NCBI RefSeq assembly: GCF_050410795.1
Contig: NZ_CP191258.1
Coordinates: forward strand, 4,960,001 to 5,024,000
Length of the DNA: 64,000 nucleotides
From: Fontivita pretiosa
GTDB lineage: Bacteria > Planctomycetota > Phycisphaerae > Tepidisphaerales > Tepidisphaeraceae
Reading direction: 5' to 3'
Position numbers and translations under genes: made by a program. The notes below the pieces were generated by a model that saw nothing but the letters and a program-made list of their open reading frames with translations, had not been told where the DNA came from and did no database searches. Below, piece after piece: positions 42,785-52,606 of this stretch; position 1 is the first letter of the stretch, and every line of letters starts with the position of its first letter.

Positions 42785-43324
42785 ATGTGGTATTTTGCTT
42801 ACGGATCCAATCTCAATGCCCGGGCTGTTGCCGAATGGTGCCGACACCACGGGTATCGCCCGCCACAATTGAAGGGTGGTCGCCCGGCCGTGCTGGACAA
42901 CTATCGCCTGTGCTTCCCCATCTACAGCGAATACTGGGGCGGAGGAATTGCCGACATCGTCTACGACCCGGGCAAGTATGTCGCAGGCGTCTTGTTCGAT
43001 CTGTCGGAAGCGGACTTGAAGGTGCTCGACGCCAAGGTCGGACGAAAACTCGAGGGCGATCGTGAAGTCGGCGTCTACAAGCTCATCGAGGTGAAGGTGG
43101 CGCCCCTGGGCAAGGGCGAGCCGATCAGGGCCGTCACCTACCAGGGCGTGAACATCGAGAAGTATCACATCCCTCCGACCCAGCACTACATGGATCTGGT
43201 GATTCAGGGCGCATACGCCCACGGGTTGTCGATGATGTGGATTGCATATCTTCAGAGCTTCAGCGTTCAGCAGGGCCGTAAGCCCCGTCCGCCGGGGTAT
43301 GGAGACTCCCCGTCAAAGATGTAG
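42785..43324 (+). CDS. Gamma-glutamylcyclotransferase-fold protein
   Basis: A 179-residue protein starting MWYFAYGSNLNARAVAEW, the defining GGCT nucleotide/glutamyl-binding loop (YGSNL). It continues with GGRPAVLDNYRLCFP and GVLFDLSEADLKVLDAKVG, as in AIG2/GGCT enzymes that release 5-oxoproline from gamma-glutamyl compounds. An in-frame ATG at 42752 would add 11 residues before the conserved start and is less likely. The true substrate is not known; some family members act on other amines. Confidence 0.88.
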   Translation: MWYFAYGSNLNARAVAEWCRHHGYRPPQLKGGRPAVLDNYRLCFPIYSEYWGGGIADIVYDPGKYVAGVLFDLSEADLKVLDAKVGRKLEGDREVGVYKLIEVKVAPLGKGEPIRAVTYQGVNIEKYHIPPTQHYMDLVIQGAYAHGLSMMWIAYLQSFSVQQGRKPRPPGYGDSPSKM

Positions 43325-43391
43325 CCGGCATCGGCAGAGGCCCGGCCCGCCGCGCTGTTGAAACCCCACGTGCAAACGTTACAACACGGGC

Positions 43392-44432
43392 ATGTCAACG
43401 GCGGCTGCTCCCCGATCGCGCGCGGTGTATTCGTTTGTGGCCGGATGCGCCGTTGGGCTGTTCGTTGCGACCGTGGGCTTTGCGCTGGTGCTGCGCAATG
43501 CCGCCGGAAGCGGTGCGGCCACCTCGATGGCTCGTACCCTCACCCTCGCGCATTCGCTGGATCCTTCCCACCCGGTTCACCAGGCCATGGAGTACATGGC
43601 CAGGCGCGTCGAGGAGCTATCCAACGGCCGGCTGCGGATCACGATCTATCACAGTGGCCAGCTCGGCGCCGAGACCGATTGTCTGGAGCAGCTCCAGGCC
43701 GGCTCGCTGGATATCACCAAGGTCTCGACGTCGCCGCTGGAGAGTTTCGTGCCGGAGATGGCGGTGTTCTCCATGCCGTACGTGTTTCGCGATGGCGAGC
43801 ACTTCTGGCGGGTGCTGCAAAGCCCGCTGGGCCAGCGTCTGCTCCAGGCCGGACAGAACGCCAACGTGCACGGGCTGTGCTACTACGACGCCGGGGCGCG
43901 CAGCTACTACACGGTGGACAGGCCGGTGCTTTCGCCGGCCGATCTGCGCGGCATGAAGATTCGCGTGCAGAAGAGCAAGACGGCCATGGACATGGTCCAG
44001 GCGATGGGAGGTTTGCCCACGCCAATCGCCTGGGGCGAGCTCTACAGTGCCCTTCAGCAGCGGATGGTGGACGGCGCGGAGAACAATCCACCCAGCCTGT
44101 ACACCAGCCGTCATTACGAAGTCGCCCGGCACTACGCCCTGGATGAGCACACGCGAACTCCGGACATCGTGCTGATCGCGCAAAGCACCTGGAAGTCGCT
44201 GGACCCCGCGCAGCAACGCATCCTCCAGCAGGCCGCCGACGAGTCCAGCAGGTTTCAGCGCGAACTGTGGAAGCAGAAGACCGCCGAGTCGATCCAGGCC
44301 ATGGAAAAGCTTGGCGTGAAGATTTATCAGGTGGACAAGCAGCCGTTCATGCAGGCCGTGGAGCCAATGCTGCGCGGCTATGACGGCACGCCGATGGGCA
44401 GGCTGATCGAGGAAATTCGCGCCATCCCGTGA
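43392..44432 (+). CDS. TRAP transporter substrate-binding protein (DctP family)
   Basis: A 346-residue periplasmic solute receptor. An N-terminal membrane or signal segment (about residues 10-38) precedes the mature fold: TLTLAHSLDPSHPVHQAMEYMA, then GRLRITIYHSGQLGAETDCLEQLQAG, and the specificity Arg expected in LRGMKIRVQKSKTAMDMVQAMGG. It captures an organic acid, often a carboxylate sugar or dicarboxylate, and delivers it to the DctQ/DctM membrane complex encoded next. The complete P-Q-M order supports a functional TRAP system. The ligand is unknown. Confidence 0.95.
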   Translation: MSTAAAPRSRAVYSFVAGCAVGLFVATVGFALVLRNAAGSGAATSMARTLTLAHSLDPSHPVHQAMEYMARRVEELSNGRLRITIYHSGQLGAETDCLEQLQAGSLDITKVSTSPLESFVPEMAVFSMPYVFRDGEHFWRVLQSPLGQRLLQAGQNANVHGLCYYDAGARSYYTVDRPVLSPADLRGMKIRVQKSKTAMDMVQAMGGLPTPIAWGELYSALQQRMVDGAENNPPSLYTSRHYEVARHYALDEHTRTPDIVLIAQSTWKSLDPAQQRILQQAADESSRFQRELWKQKTAESIQAMEKLGVKIYQVDKQPFMQAVEPMLRGYDGTPMGRLIEEIRAIP

Positions 44433-44439
44433 CGGTGAA

Positions 44440-44507
44440 TCAGCGAATTCGAGGTCAAGATCCCGGTCTTCGAATCGCAAATCGAAAATTCGGAATCGAG
44501 AGTCGAC
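44440..44507. repeat. Spacer with TTCGAATCGCAAATCGAAAATTCG-like low-complexity run
   Basis: The gap between dctP and dctQ holds short near-repeats built on TTCGAATCGCAAATCG and AATTCGGAATCG. A related run of GCGGATTTGGGATCTCGG type lies near 54768-54800 upstream of motA. Both lie at gene boundaries and carry no coding signal. Confidence 0.4.
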
Positions 44508-45077
44508 ATGTCCGTTCGCCCGACAAGCTTCAGACTGATCGAAGCGCCAACTCGACTGCTGGAGTGGCTGTGCACGGCGTTGATGTTCGTGCTGATTCTG
44601 GACGTGTTGTGGGGCGTGGTCTCGCGGTTCATCTCGCCGATTGTCGGGATTCCTCCCAGCCGCTGGACCGATGAAGTCGCCACATTTCTGCTGATCTGGG
44701 TGGCCATGCTGGGAGCGGCGCTGGCGCACCGCCAAGCCGCGCACCTGGGCGTGAACTGGCTGGTTGAACGCCTTGATCCCCACGTCGGGCGGGCGGTCGG
44801 GCGCTTCGCCCACGTGATGATCATCCTTTTCGCGGCGATCGTGATGGTCTACGGCGGGATCGTGCTCGTGCGCGACCGCTTCAACTCCGGGCAGGTCCTG
44901 CCAGCGCTGGGATGGTCCAAGGCCTGGGTTTATCTTGCGGTTCCGGTGGCGGGGCTGTTCATCGTGGGGTACAGCCTGCGCGAGCTGATCTGGCCGGGGC
45001 CGACCGCGCCCGCGACGCCCGGCGCGTCCCAGCAACAACCCACGCCCACCACCCCCACCAGTGGAGACATCATCTGA
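44508..45077 (+). CDS. TRAP transporter small permease (DctQ family)
   Basis: A 189-residue membrane protein with four predicted helices. The family loop SRWTDEVATFLLIWVAMLGA occurs between helices one and two, with an RQAAHLGVNWL segment. It is the small membrane subunit that bridges receptor and large permease. The C-terminal tail is Pro/Thr/Gln-rich (ATPGASQQQPTPTTPTS). It lies 75 bases after the receptor gene and 36 before the large permease. Confidence 0.94.
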   Translation: MSVRPTSFRLIEAPTRLLEWLCTALMFVLILDVLWGVVSRFISPIVGIPPSRWTDEVATFLLIWVAMLGAALAHRQAAHLGVNWLVERLDPHVGRAVGRFAHVMIILFAAIVMVYGGIVLVRDRFNSGQVLPALGWSKAWVYLAVPVAGLFIVGYSLRELIWPGPTAPATPGASQQQPTPTTPTSGDII

Positions 45078-45113
45078 GGCACTGATGAATCGGATTGACG
45101 GCTGACCCGGCTT

Positions 45114-46448
45114 ATGGATCCCCAGGCACTGATTCTCATTCTTGCCTTCAGCATGCTGCTGGTTCTGGGCATGCCGGTCGCCTTTGCCTTGGGGATCTCG
45201 GCATTTCTGGCAATCCTGTCGATCGGCACGGTGCCGGCGGCGCTTCAGACTTCGCGGGTGATGGCCAGCGGAATCGACAGCTTCCCGCTGCTGGCGATTC
45301 CATTCTTTGTGGTGGCTGGAGAACTGATGGGCGTGGGGGGCATGGCGCGGCGGCTGCTGTCGCTGGCCGACGCGCTGCTCGGGCGCGCGCGTGGTGGGCT
45401 GGCATACGTCAACACCGTTGCCTGTATGCTTTTTGGCGCCATCTCCGGTTCCGCCGCCGCCGCTGTTTCTTCCATCGGCGGGATCATGATTCCCCAGATG
45501 GCGCGAAGCGGGTATCGCAGGGATTTCGCCGTCGCCGTCACCGCCACCAGCGCCACCACCGGGTTGATCATCCCCCCCAGCAACATCATGATCGTCTATG
45601 CGGTGGTGGCGCAGAATGTGTCGATCGCAGCGATCTTCCTGGCGGGCGTGGTACCGGGCGTGCTGATGGGCATTCTGCTGATGATCACATCCGCGCTGGT
45701 GCTGCTGGGCAGCACGTCCGCCAAGGCCCAACACGCCATCGCGGCTTCCGCCAACAACCCCGGCGCCAACCCCCGCGAGCTATCGCTGATTGGCCAGGCG
45801 CTCAGCGCCGTACCTTCGCTGTTGCTGATCTTCATCGTGCTCGGCGGAATTCTGGGCGGGGTGTTTTCAGCGACGGAGGCCGCCGCCATCGCCGTCGCCT
45901 ACGCCTGGGTCCTCGGCACCTTGTTTTATCGCGAGCTTTCGTTGCGGCAGATTCCCGCCTTGCTGCTTCGCAGCGCCAAGACCACGGGCGTGGTGTTCCT
46001 GCTCATCGCCGCCAGTCAGGCAATGGCCTGGGTGCTCACCCGACAGCAAATCCCGCAATACGTGGCCGAGGTGCTGCTTTCGCTGAGCAAAAGCCCCATC
46101 GTGCTGCTGTTGATCATCAACGCCACGCTGCTGATCGTCGGCACGTTCATGGACATGACCCCGGCGGTGCTGATTTTCACGCCGATCTTCCTGCCCGTGG
46201 CCACGCAACTGGGCCTGGACCCCACACACTTCGGGATCATCATGATCATGAACCTGTGCATCGGGCTGTGTACCCCGCCAGTGGGCACATGCCTGTTCAT
46301 CGGCTGCGGAGTCGGGCAGACGAGCATCGAGGCGGCGTCGAGGGCGATGCTGCCGTACTGGGCCGCGATGGCCGTGGCGCTGATGATCGTGACCTACGTT
46401 CCGTGGCTATCGCTGGCGCTGCCGCGGGCGGCGGGATGGCTGCCCTGA
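45114..46448 (+). CDS. TRAP transporter large permease (DctM family)
   Basis: A 444-residue ion-coupled transporter subunit with about 12 predicted helices. Family motifs include GMPVAFALGISAFLAI, SAAAAVSSIGGIMIPQM, ATSATTGLIIPPSNIMIVYA and FMDMTPAVLIFTPIFLPVA. It drives uptake with a sodium or proton gradient together with DctP and DctQ. Downstream lie 540 bases without a clear gene. The substrate cannot be read from sequence. Confidence 0.96.
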   Translation: MDPQALILILAFSMLLVLGMPVAFALGISAFLAILSIGTVPAALQTSRVMASGIDSFPLLAIPFFVVAGELMGVGGMARRLLSLADALLGRARGGLAYVNTVACMLFGAISGSAAAAVSSIGGIMIPQMARSGYRRDFAVAVTATSATTGLIIPPSNIMIVYAVVAQNVSIAAIFLAGVVPGVLMGILLMITSALVLLGSTSAKAQHAIAASANNPGANPRELSLIGQALSAVPSLLLIFIVLGGILGGVFSATEAAAIAVAYAWVLGTLFYRELSLRQIPALLLRSAKTTGVVFLLIAASQAMAWVLTRQQIPQYVAEVLLSLSKSPIVLLLIINATLLIVGTFMDMTPAVLIFTPIFLPVATQLGLDPTHFGIIMIMNLCIGLCTPPVGTCLFIGCGVGQTSIEAASRAMLPYWAAMAVALMIVTYVPWLSLALPRAAGWLP

Positions 46449-46992
46449 TCCGCGACGGACGGACGCCGCGCCCCGGCAACTACGCAGCATCGCATGCAAG
46501 CCGTGTCTTGGAACCGATGCAATTTTCATTGCAGTGCATTGCCCAACGGTGCGCGGATGTGCGGTGACGGCGGACGCATCGAAGCGGCTTTCGACGGGTT
46601 TGGGAACAGCCTTGCAGACGACTCGCGGCACCGCCCCGCTCCGCTGGCAGCCCCGGGCGCAATCGACGGCGGCGAGTCGGCTGCCGTAAGGTTACAACCT
46701 GTTCTGATATGGGGATTTAGTGCATTTCGCGAGTTATGTGGTATGATTTGTCTGGATTGCGTGGGTGCTGGCGTCTCAGACGCTCGCGGCGGCGGCGCGA
46801 TATGCCGGGCGCCATGGCGTTCGGTTCGACCTGTTACAAAAGTCCAATTTTTGCAGACAAAGTTCATATTGCCACTGGAAAATCAGGTGGTAGGTTATGA
46901 CCTGAGCCGGTGAAAGTTGCGCCGCCGTCGATGGGACGGATCGCATCGACGGCGAGGAACAGGACAAGTCTAACCGGCCGGAGGATCATATC
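46449..46992. other. Non-coding stretch upstream of the pseudopilin gene, with leader hairpins
   Basis: About 540 bases without a convincing gene. The first 230 bases are GC-rich. From about 46690 the sequence becomes AT-richer (for example TATGAT at 46742-46747). Close to the next gene there are two inverted repeats: TCAGGT/ACCTGA (about 46883-46906) and a perfect 11-bp stem at 46923-46933 with 46944-46954 and a 10-base loop. I do not recognise a riboswitch class. It probably holds the promoter and a structured leader for the pseudopilin gene. Confidence 0.45.
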
Positions 46993-47898
46993 GTGAGCAG
47001 ACCCGTCCGAATCGCTTTTGCCCCAGGATGCCGGGGCCGCGAGTTGCTGGCGTTTACGCTGGTCGAGCTGCTCGTGGTCATCGGCATCATCGCGGTTTTG
47101 GTCGGCATTCTGCTGCCGGCGCTGAACCGCGCCCGCACCCAGGCCGCCATCGTCAACTGCGCCAGCAACCTTCGGCAGATCGCCCTGGGCATCCTCAACT
47201 ACGCCAGTGCCAACCGCGACCTGCTGCCATCCTGGTACACCCCGGCCGGGCGGAACTTTCAGCCAGAAGACTGTTACAAGGTCAAGAGCGGCAGCACCGA
47301 AACCGGACTGGCACTGCTGTATCGCCAGAAGTACATTCCCGATCCCCGCGTTTTTTACTGCCCGGTTTTCCCTCATCAAACCAAATTCGATTACGACGCG
47401 TTCCCCAAGCCCTGGCTGGATGGGACGCAGTGGCCAAGCAGCAACGACGATCCGGGCACCTGGCGAACGTCGTATCTTTACAACCCGCACGTGGACAATT
47501 TCGGCGCGGGATTCACCTTCCAGAAAGAACCGGCCTACCTGAAGCTCAGGGAAGTGCCCCGCGTCAAGACGCTGGCCATGGACATCGCCTTCCAGCGCGC
47601 GTACATCTCGCATCGGGCTCGCGTGCCGACGTGGAACCTGGCGTTCAAGGATGGTCACGTGGCCACGGTGCCCAGCCAGTTCCTGTATGAAACGATGTCG
47701 CGTGGCAATGCGCAGAAGGTTCAGCCTTACGACAAGACGGAATCCTGGGAGCTGTTTGATACCTATCGCGATATCCTGGAAACCGAAGCCGAGGGCAAGA
47801 ACCCGCGTACAAGCTGGCCGGTATACGGGCCTCGGGCGCCTGGTTCGACTGCGACCCAGAATCGTGTGCCGCACGTGCCGCCTCGCCCGCCACGCTGA
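46993..47898 (+). CDS. Prepilin-type pseudopilin, DUF1559-like
   Basis: A 301-residue protein with a type IV prepilin N-terminus: a short basic leader, then AFTLVELLVVIGIIAVLVGILLPAL, with cleavage expected just before the Phe. The residue before it is Ala rather than the usual Gly. The C-terminal FKDGHVATVP segment matches the H-X9-DG/DUF1559 signature common in planctomycete pseudopilins. It would be inserted in the inner membrane and processed by a prepilin peptidase, which is not in the window. The start is a GTG at 46993 with GGAGG about eight bases upstream. The giant PEP-CTERM gene follows 87 bases later. Confidence 0.9.
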   Translation: MSRPVRIAFAPGCRGRELLAFTLVELLVVIGIIAVLVGILLPALNRARTQAAIVNCASNLRQIALGILNYASANRDLLPSWYTPAGRNFQPEDCYKVKSGSTETGLALLYRQKYIPDPRVFYCPVFPHQTKFDYDAFPKPWLDGTQWPSSNDDPGTWRTSYLYNPHVDNFGAGFTFQKEPAYLKLREVPRVKTLAMDIAFQRAYISHRARVPTWNLAFKDGHVATVPSQFLYETMSRGNAQKVQPYDKTESWELFDTYRDILETEAEGKNPRTSWPVYGPRAPGSTATQNRVPHVPPRPPR

Positions 47899-47985
47899 AC
47901 TGACGGGCGCGTCCGCAGCTTAATGGGTCCGACATCAGGGCAGATCAAGAAGCAGACTCGAAAAACACATTTCCCGGAGGTTGAC

Positions 47986-50900
47986 ATGTCGTCGAGGAGG
48001 AAAATGCAGCACGGGGGACGTTCGTCGGATCGTCAATCCAGAGCCATCCGCAGCGTTGCCAGAGGCTCGGCCCTGGCGCTTGCGGTGGCGGCGATGGCCC
48101 CGATGTATCTGCCGGGCCAGGCACAGGCAGCCACCTTCACCTGGGACAACAACGGCAATGTGGCGCCCGATCCGCAGGACGGCGCCGGAACATGGGACAC
48201 CACCCTGCTGAACTGGTGGGATGGCTTGACTCATTCGGCCTGGAACAACGCCAATTTCGATACGGCGGTGTTCGGCGCCGGTGGCAGCGGGGGGCTGGTC
48301 AGCCTCACCACCGGCATCACCGCCGGGGGCATCATCTTCAATTCCGGCGGCTACACGCTGGACGGCAACACGATCACGCTGGGCGGCACAGCGCCCACCA
48401 TCGCCGTCAACAACGCATCCACCGGCACGATCAACAGCATTCTGGCCGGAACCGGGCCGGTGCAGTTCAGCATCTCCGCCGGCTCGACGCTGAACCTCAA
48501 CGCGGCCAGCAGCTTTACGGGCGGGGGCACGCTCAGCGGCGGCGGAACCATCGACCTGCGCGCCGCCGGCACACTGGGGGGCGGTACTTTCACGCTGGCC
48601 GGCGGAACCGTCACGTTCAACAACGGGCGAACTATCTCCACACCGTTTCATGTCCTGGCCGGCACGACCAGCACGATCTGGTACGGAGGCACAGGCAACA
48701 CCGGCAACGGCACGCTCAACGGCGCCATGAGCGGCAGCGGCACGCTCATCCTCAGTTCCGCCGCCGACGTGGTCGGATCGAAAACCTGGAGTTTCGGCGG
48801 GGATCAATCCGCCTTTGCCGGAACCCTCAGCACCGGCACGCTCGGACACATTCGCATCGTGAGCAACACCGGCACCAGTCCGCTGGCGGTCTACGACCTG
48901 CAAAACGTGGGGTCGATGAGTTCGCGGCAGGCCACCGTGACGCACCGGGTTGGGGCGATCATCGGCGGGCCCAATACCCTGCTGCGCGGATCGATCAACA
49001 GCAACGGCACGGTTACATGGGAAGTCGGCGGCGCCGGCGCGCTGATCAGCAATCCCGTGTTTGATGGCGTGATTCAGGACGGCAACTCCAGCGCCCGAAT
49101 CACCGCGATCAGCAAGGTGGGCAGCGGCGTGACCTGGACGCTGGGCGGAGTCAACACCTACAGCGGAATCACCACGATCAACGAGGGAACACTGGCGCTG
49201 AAAGCATCGGCGTCGCTGGCAAACTCGCCCGCCATCGCCGTCGGCAACGGCACGGCGGGGCTGAACGCCTCCTTCGACGTCTCGGCCGCCGGATACACAC
49301 CCCCGGCCGCCCAGACCATCACCGGAAACGCCGGCACCATCTACGGCACGGTGACGTTGACCGGCTCCTCAGGCGTGGTCAACCCCGGCACGGCTGATTC
49401 GCGCGGCGTCGGCACAACAGGCACTCTCACCTTCGCCAACACTCTCTCGATTAACGGCGGCACGATCGGCTTCAGCCTGCTGGATCCCAGCGCCACGGGG
49501 CATGATCAGATCACGGTCAACACACTGGATTTGGCCGGAACCGCGAACCTGGTGGTCGCGCCGATCAGTCCGGGCATGAGCAGCGGCGTCTACGACCTGA
49601 TCAGCTACTCGACGCTGACAGGAGGCGGGCTGGGCAATCTGAACCTGGTGAAGGCCGCTCGCTTCCAGGGCGGTCTGGATACCTCCACACCGGGTCTGAT
49701 CAAGCTCAACGTGATCAGCGCCGGCTCGGCGTCGCTGCGATGGGCCGGCACAGGCAGCGGCTCGGTCAACTGGGATGCCAACAACACCGTCGCCTGGATC
49801 AACACCGCCACCAACCAGCCTGACGTGTTCTTCAACACCGACGCGGTGAGCTTCGAGGATACCCCCGGCGTCACAGGCAGCGTGAACATCACCATGCCGG
49901 TGCAGCCGGCGTCGATCAATGTCACCACCGGATCCAATGTTCCCACCTACAGCTTCGCCGGCGCCGGGGCCATCAGCGGCGCCACCGGACTGGTCAAGGA
50001 CGGCAGCGGCACCCTGATCATCAGCACCGCCAACAGCTACACCGGCGGCACAACGGTCAATCAGGGGACGCTGGTGCTGGCCAACAGCACCGCCGCCGGT
50101 ACAGGCTCGATCCTGCTCAACAGCAGCGGCGCGGCGGTGATGATGAGCGGCAGCGGGATCACCATCGGCAACACGATCAACATCGCCTCCGACGACGTGG
50201 TGATCGGCGGCAACGGGACGATCAACGCGGCGGTGAACACGCTGGCGTCGAACATCCGGGTGTCGCTGCCGACCACCGGCACGACGCTGAGTCTGCGGGA
50301 GACGTCGGTCTTCACCAACCTCAGTGCCGGGCCGATCCGGCTGACCGTCACCGACTCCAGTACCGGCAGCATTCGTTTCACCAACACCAACACCAGCTTC
50401 GGCGCAATTGACTGGGATCTTGGCAACAGCTCGGCGACGATGTTCAATCGCGACGGGCCGCGGGCGATCCCGCTGGGCTCGCTGGCGGGCGGACCGAACA
50501 CCGCGCTGCGCGGTTCCAGCAACGCCGCGGGCGTGACGACGTTCACCATCGGCGGCGGGTCACAGCCCAGCACCGTCTTCGCAGGCTCGATCCTCGACGG
50601 CACCGCCGCCAGCAGCGGCGGCACGCTGGCGCTGGTCAAGTCGGCCGGGACCCTCACGCTCAGTGGAAACAACACCTACAGCGGCACTACGCAGGTGCAG
50701 TCTGGCGGGGCGCTGTTTGTCAATGGCACGCACGTCGGCGGCGGGGCGTATACCGTCAGCGGCACGCTGGGCGGATCCGGATACATCACCGCCGGCGTGA
50801 CGGCTTCGGCCGGGAGCACCCTGGCCCCGGGCGCGTCGGTGGGTATCCTGACTGTCGGCACGCTGGCGATCGATTCCACAACCCTCAACTTCGAGTTCGA

Positions 50901-52563
50901 CTCCAGCGGCGGCGATGGGATCGTCATCAGCAACGACACGTTCACCGTCGCCGGCAGCAACACGATCAACATCTCGGATCTGGGCGGAGCCATGGCCGGG
51001 ACGTATCCGCTGATCGACTACGGCGGGGCGCCACTGGCGAATCTGGGCGCGTTTTCATTGAACGGTTCGGTTGGCGCTTTCGCCGCCAGCCTGATCAACA
51101 ACACCGCCGGCACGTCGATTGATCTGTCGCTGGTCGGAGGAGCCGGCCCGATTCATGCGATGTGGGCGGTGGATGCCGATGGCGCCTGGGGCGTGAATGG
51201 CAACTGGTCGCCCGCCGCCCCCGACGGGCAGGACTATCAGGCTTACTTCGGCTCGATCGCTTCCGCGCCGCGCAATGTGACCGTGGATTCGCCACGGACC
51301 GTTGCCCGGATGCATTTCAACAGCGGCGCCGGGTACACGATCGGCGGGAGCACGATCTCGCTGTCGGCCAGCTCGGGCAACGCGGTCCTGAACGTGCTTC
51401 GCGGCGGCCATACGATCGCCGCGCCTTTGTCGCTGGCCAGTGCGGCCACGGCGCAGGTCACTCCGCCGGATGCGGTGCTGACGGTCTCCGGCAACATCAG
51501 CGGCAGCAACGGCATCACCAAGACCGGGCTGGGCAAGCTGGTGCTGGCGGGGACGAATACCTACAGCGGGGTCACGACGATCAGCAGCGGGACACTGGAG
51601 ATCGGTGGGGGCACGACATCCGGATCGGTCGCGTCGGCGATCGTGAACAATGCCAACCTGTCGTTCAATCGATCCGACGCGCACACGGTTTCGTCGGCGA
51701 TCTCGGGCAGCGGCCGCGTGTATCACAACGGTAGCGGAACGACCACGCTCGCTGGCGTGTTGAGCTACACTGGCGGCACGGTGGTGAACGCGGGCGTGCT
51801 GGCGGCGCCCAAGTTCAGCGCCGCCAACGGCACCTTGACGATCAACAACGGCACCGCGCAGGCGACGTTGAAGCCCACGCCCAACAGCCCCTCCGGCACG
51901 TCGCGGCTGTCGGCGCTGAGCATCAGCGCCACCGGCCGGCTGGACCTGACCAACAACAGCCTGATCTTGAACAACGGGAGCCTGGCAACGGCGACGGCGC
52001 AGGTCAAAACCGCGCTGGAAAACGGCGGGAACTTCGACTGGGGCGGGCCGGGCATCGGCTCATCCGAGGCCGCCGCTCGAAACACCGCCGCCGGCAGCTT
52101 CCTGTACGGGCTGGGCGTGATCAAGAACGATCTGGCCCAGGTCGGCGGCAGCGGGCCGATCTACACCGACTTTGCCGGCGAGAGCGGGCTGAGCACCGCC
52201 GAGGTGCTGGTGAAGTTCACGTACTTCGGCGACGCCGACCTCAGTGGCTCGATCGATGCCACCGACTACTCGCTGATCGACAACGGGTACGTCAACACGT
52301 TGAGCGGCTGGATCAACGGCGACTTTGACTACAGCGGCGTGATCGACGCGACGGACTATGCCCTGATCGACAACGCGTACGTCAACCAGGCCGGTCCTCT
52401 GGCCGAGGCGCTGATCGCACAGCACTCGCAGCAGTTTGGCGGGGAGTATGTGGCAGCGTTGCGGGCGGTGCAGGCGGGCGTGGTTCCGGAGCCTGCGACG
52501 ATGGGCCTGTTGCTCGGCGCGGCCTGGTCGCTTCAGCGGCCACGCCGACACCGTCGCGACTGA
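47986..52563 (+). CDS. Giant secreted beta-strand-repeat protein with dockerin-like loops and PEP-CTERM tail
   Basis: A 1525-residue surface or secreted protein. The signal peptide spans about residues 20-46 (ALALAVAAMAPMYLPGQAQA). The body is Gly/Thr/Asn/Ser-rich with at least five autotransporter-associated beta-strand repeats: NTYSGITTINEGTL (about 388), NSYTGGTTVNQGTL (683), NTYSGTTQVQSG (896), NTYSGVTTISSGTL (1190) and SYTGGTVVNAG (1259). Residues about 1415-1468 have two dockerin-like calcium loops (DADLSGSIDATDYSLID and DFDYSGVIDATDYALID). It ends VVPEPATMGLLLGAAW plus Arg-rich RRHRRD, a PEP-CTERM sorting signal read by an exosortase not in this window. ATG 47986 with GGAGG upstream is preferred over 47923. 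It likely forms a beta-helix in the extracellular matrix. Confidence 0.93.
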   Translation: MSSRRKMQHGGRSSDRQSRAIRSVARGSALALAVAAMAPMYLPGQAQAATFTWDNNGNVAPDPQDGAGTWDTTLLNWWDGLTHSAWNNANFDTAVFGAGGSGGLVSLTTGITAGGIIFNSGGYTLDGNTITLGGTAPTIAVNNASTGTINSILAGTGPVQFSISAGSTLNLNAASSFTGGGTLSGGGTIDLRAAGTLGGGTFTLAGGTVTFNNGRTISTPFHVLAGTTSTIWYGGTGNTGNGTLNGAMSGSGTLILSSAADVVGSKTWSFGGDQSAFAGTLSTGTLGHIRIVSNTGTSPLAVYDLQNVGSMSSRQATVTHRVGAIIGGPNTLLRGSINSNGTVTWEVGGAGALISNPVFDGVIQDGNSSARITAISKVGSGVTWTLGGVNTYSGITTINEGTLALKASASLANSPAIAVGNGTAGLNASFDVSAAGYTPPAAQTITGNAGTIYGTVTLTGSSGVVNPGTADSRGVGTTGTLTFANTLSINGGTIGFSLLDPSATGHDQITVNTLDLAGTANLVVAPISPGMSSGVYDLISYSTLTGGGLGNLNLVKAARFQGGLDTSTPGLIKLNVISAGSASLRWAGTGSGSVNWDANNTVAWINTATNQPDVFFNTDAVSFEDTPGVTGSVNITMPVQPASINVTTGSNVPTYSFAGAGAISGATGLVKDGSGTLIISTANSYTGGTTVNQGTLVLANSTAAGTGSILLNSSGAAVMMSGSGITIGNTINIASDDVVIGGNGTINAAVNTLASNIRVSLPTTGTTLSLRETSVFTNLSAGPIRLTVTDSSTGSIRFTNTNTSFGAIDWDLGNSSATMFNRDGPRAIPLGSLAGGPNTALRGSSNAAGVTTFTIGGGSQPSTVFAGSILDGTAASSGGTLALVKSAGTLTLSGNNTYSGTTQVQSGGALFVNGTHVGGGAYTVSGTLGGSGYITAGVTASAGSTLAPGASVGILTVGTLAIDSTTLNFEFDSSGGDGIVISNDTFTVAGSNTINISDLGGAMAGTYPLIDYGGAPLANLGAFSLNGSVGAFAASLINNTAGTSIDLSLVGGAGPIHAMWAVDADGAWGVNGNWSPAAPDGQDYQAYFGSIASAPRNVTVDSPRTVARMHFNSGAGYTIGGSTISLSASSGNAVLNVLRGGHTIAAPLSLASAATAQVTPPDAVLTVSGNISGSNGITKTGLGKLVLAGTNTYSGVTTISSGTLEIGGGTTSGSVASAIVNNANLSFNRSDAHTVSSAISGSGRVYHNGSGTTTLAGVLSYTGGTVVNAGVLAAPKFSAANGTLTINNGTAQATLKPTPNSPSGTSRLSALSISATGRLDLTNNSLILNNGSLATATAQVKTALENGGNFDWGGPGIGSSEAAARNTAAGSFLYGLGVIKNDLAQVGGSGPIYTDFAGESGLSTAEVLVKFTYFGDADLSGSIDATDYSLIDNGYVNTLSGWINGDFDYSGVIDATDYALIDNAYVNQAGPLAEALIAQHSQQFGGEYVAALRAVQAGVVPEPATMGLLLGAAWSLQRPRRHRRD

Positions 52564-52606
52564 TGCGATCGTTCGTCTGCCACATGACAGGTTGACTTCC
52601 TCCGCG

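Noticed and set aside
43617..45734. 700-codon frame antisense to the TRAP transporter
   Set aside because: The three TRAP genes are complete and ordered; the antisense sequence is low complexity.
46449..46992. Cobalamin or c-di-GMP riboswitch
   Set aside because: Conserved core sequences of those classes were not found; only simple hairpins are visible.
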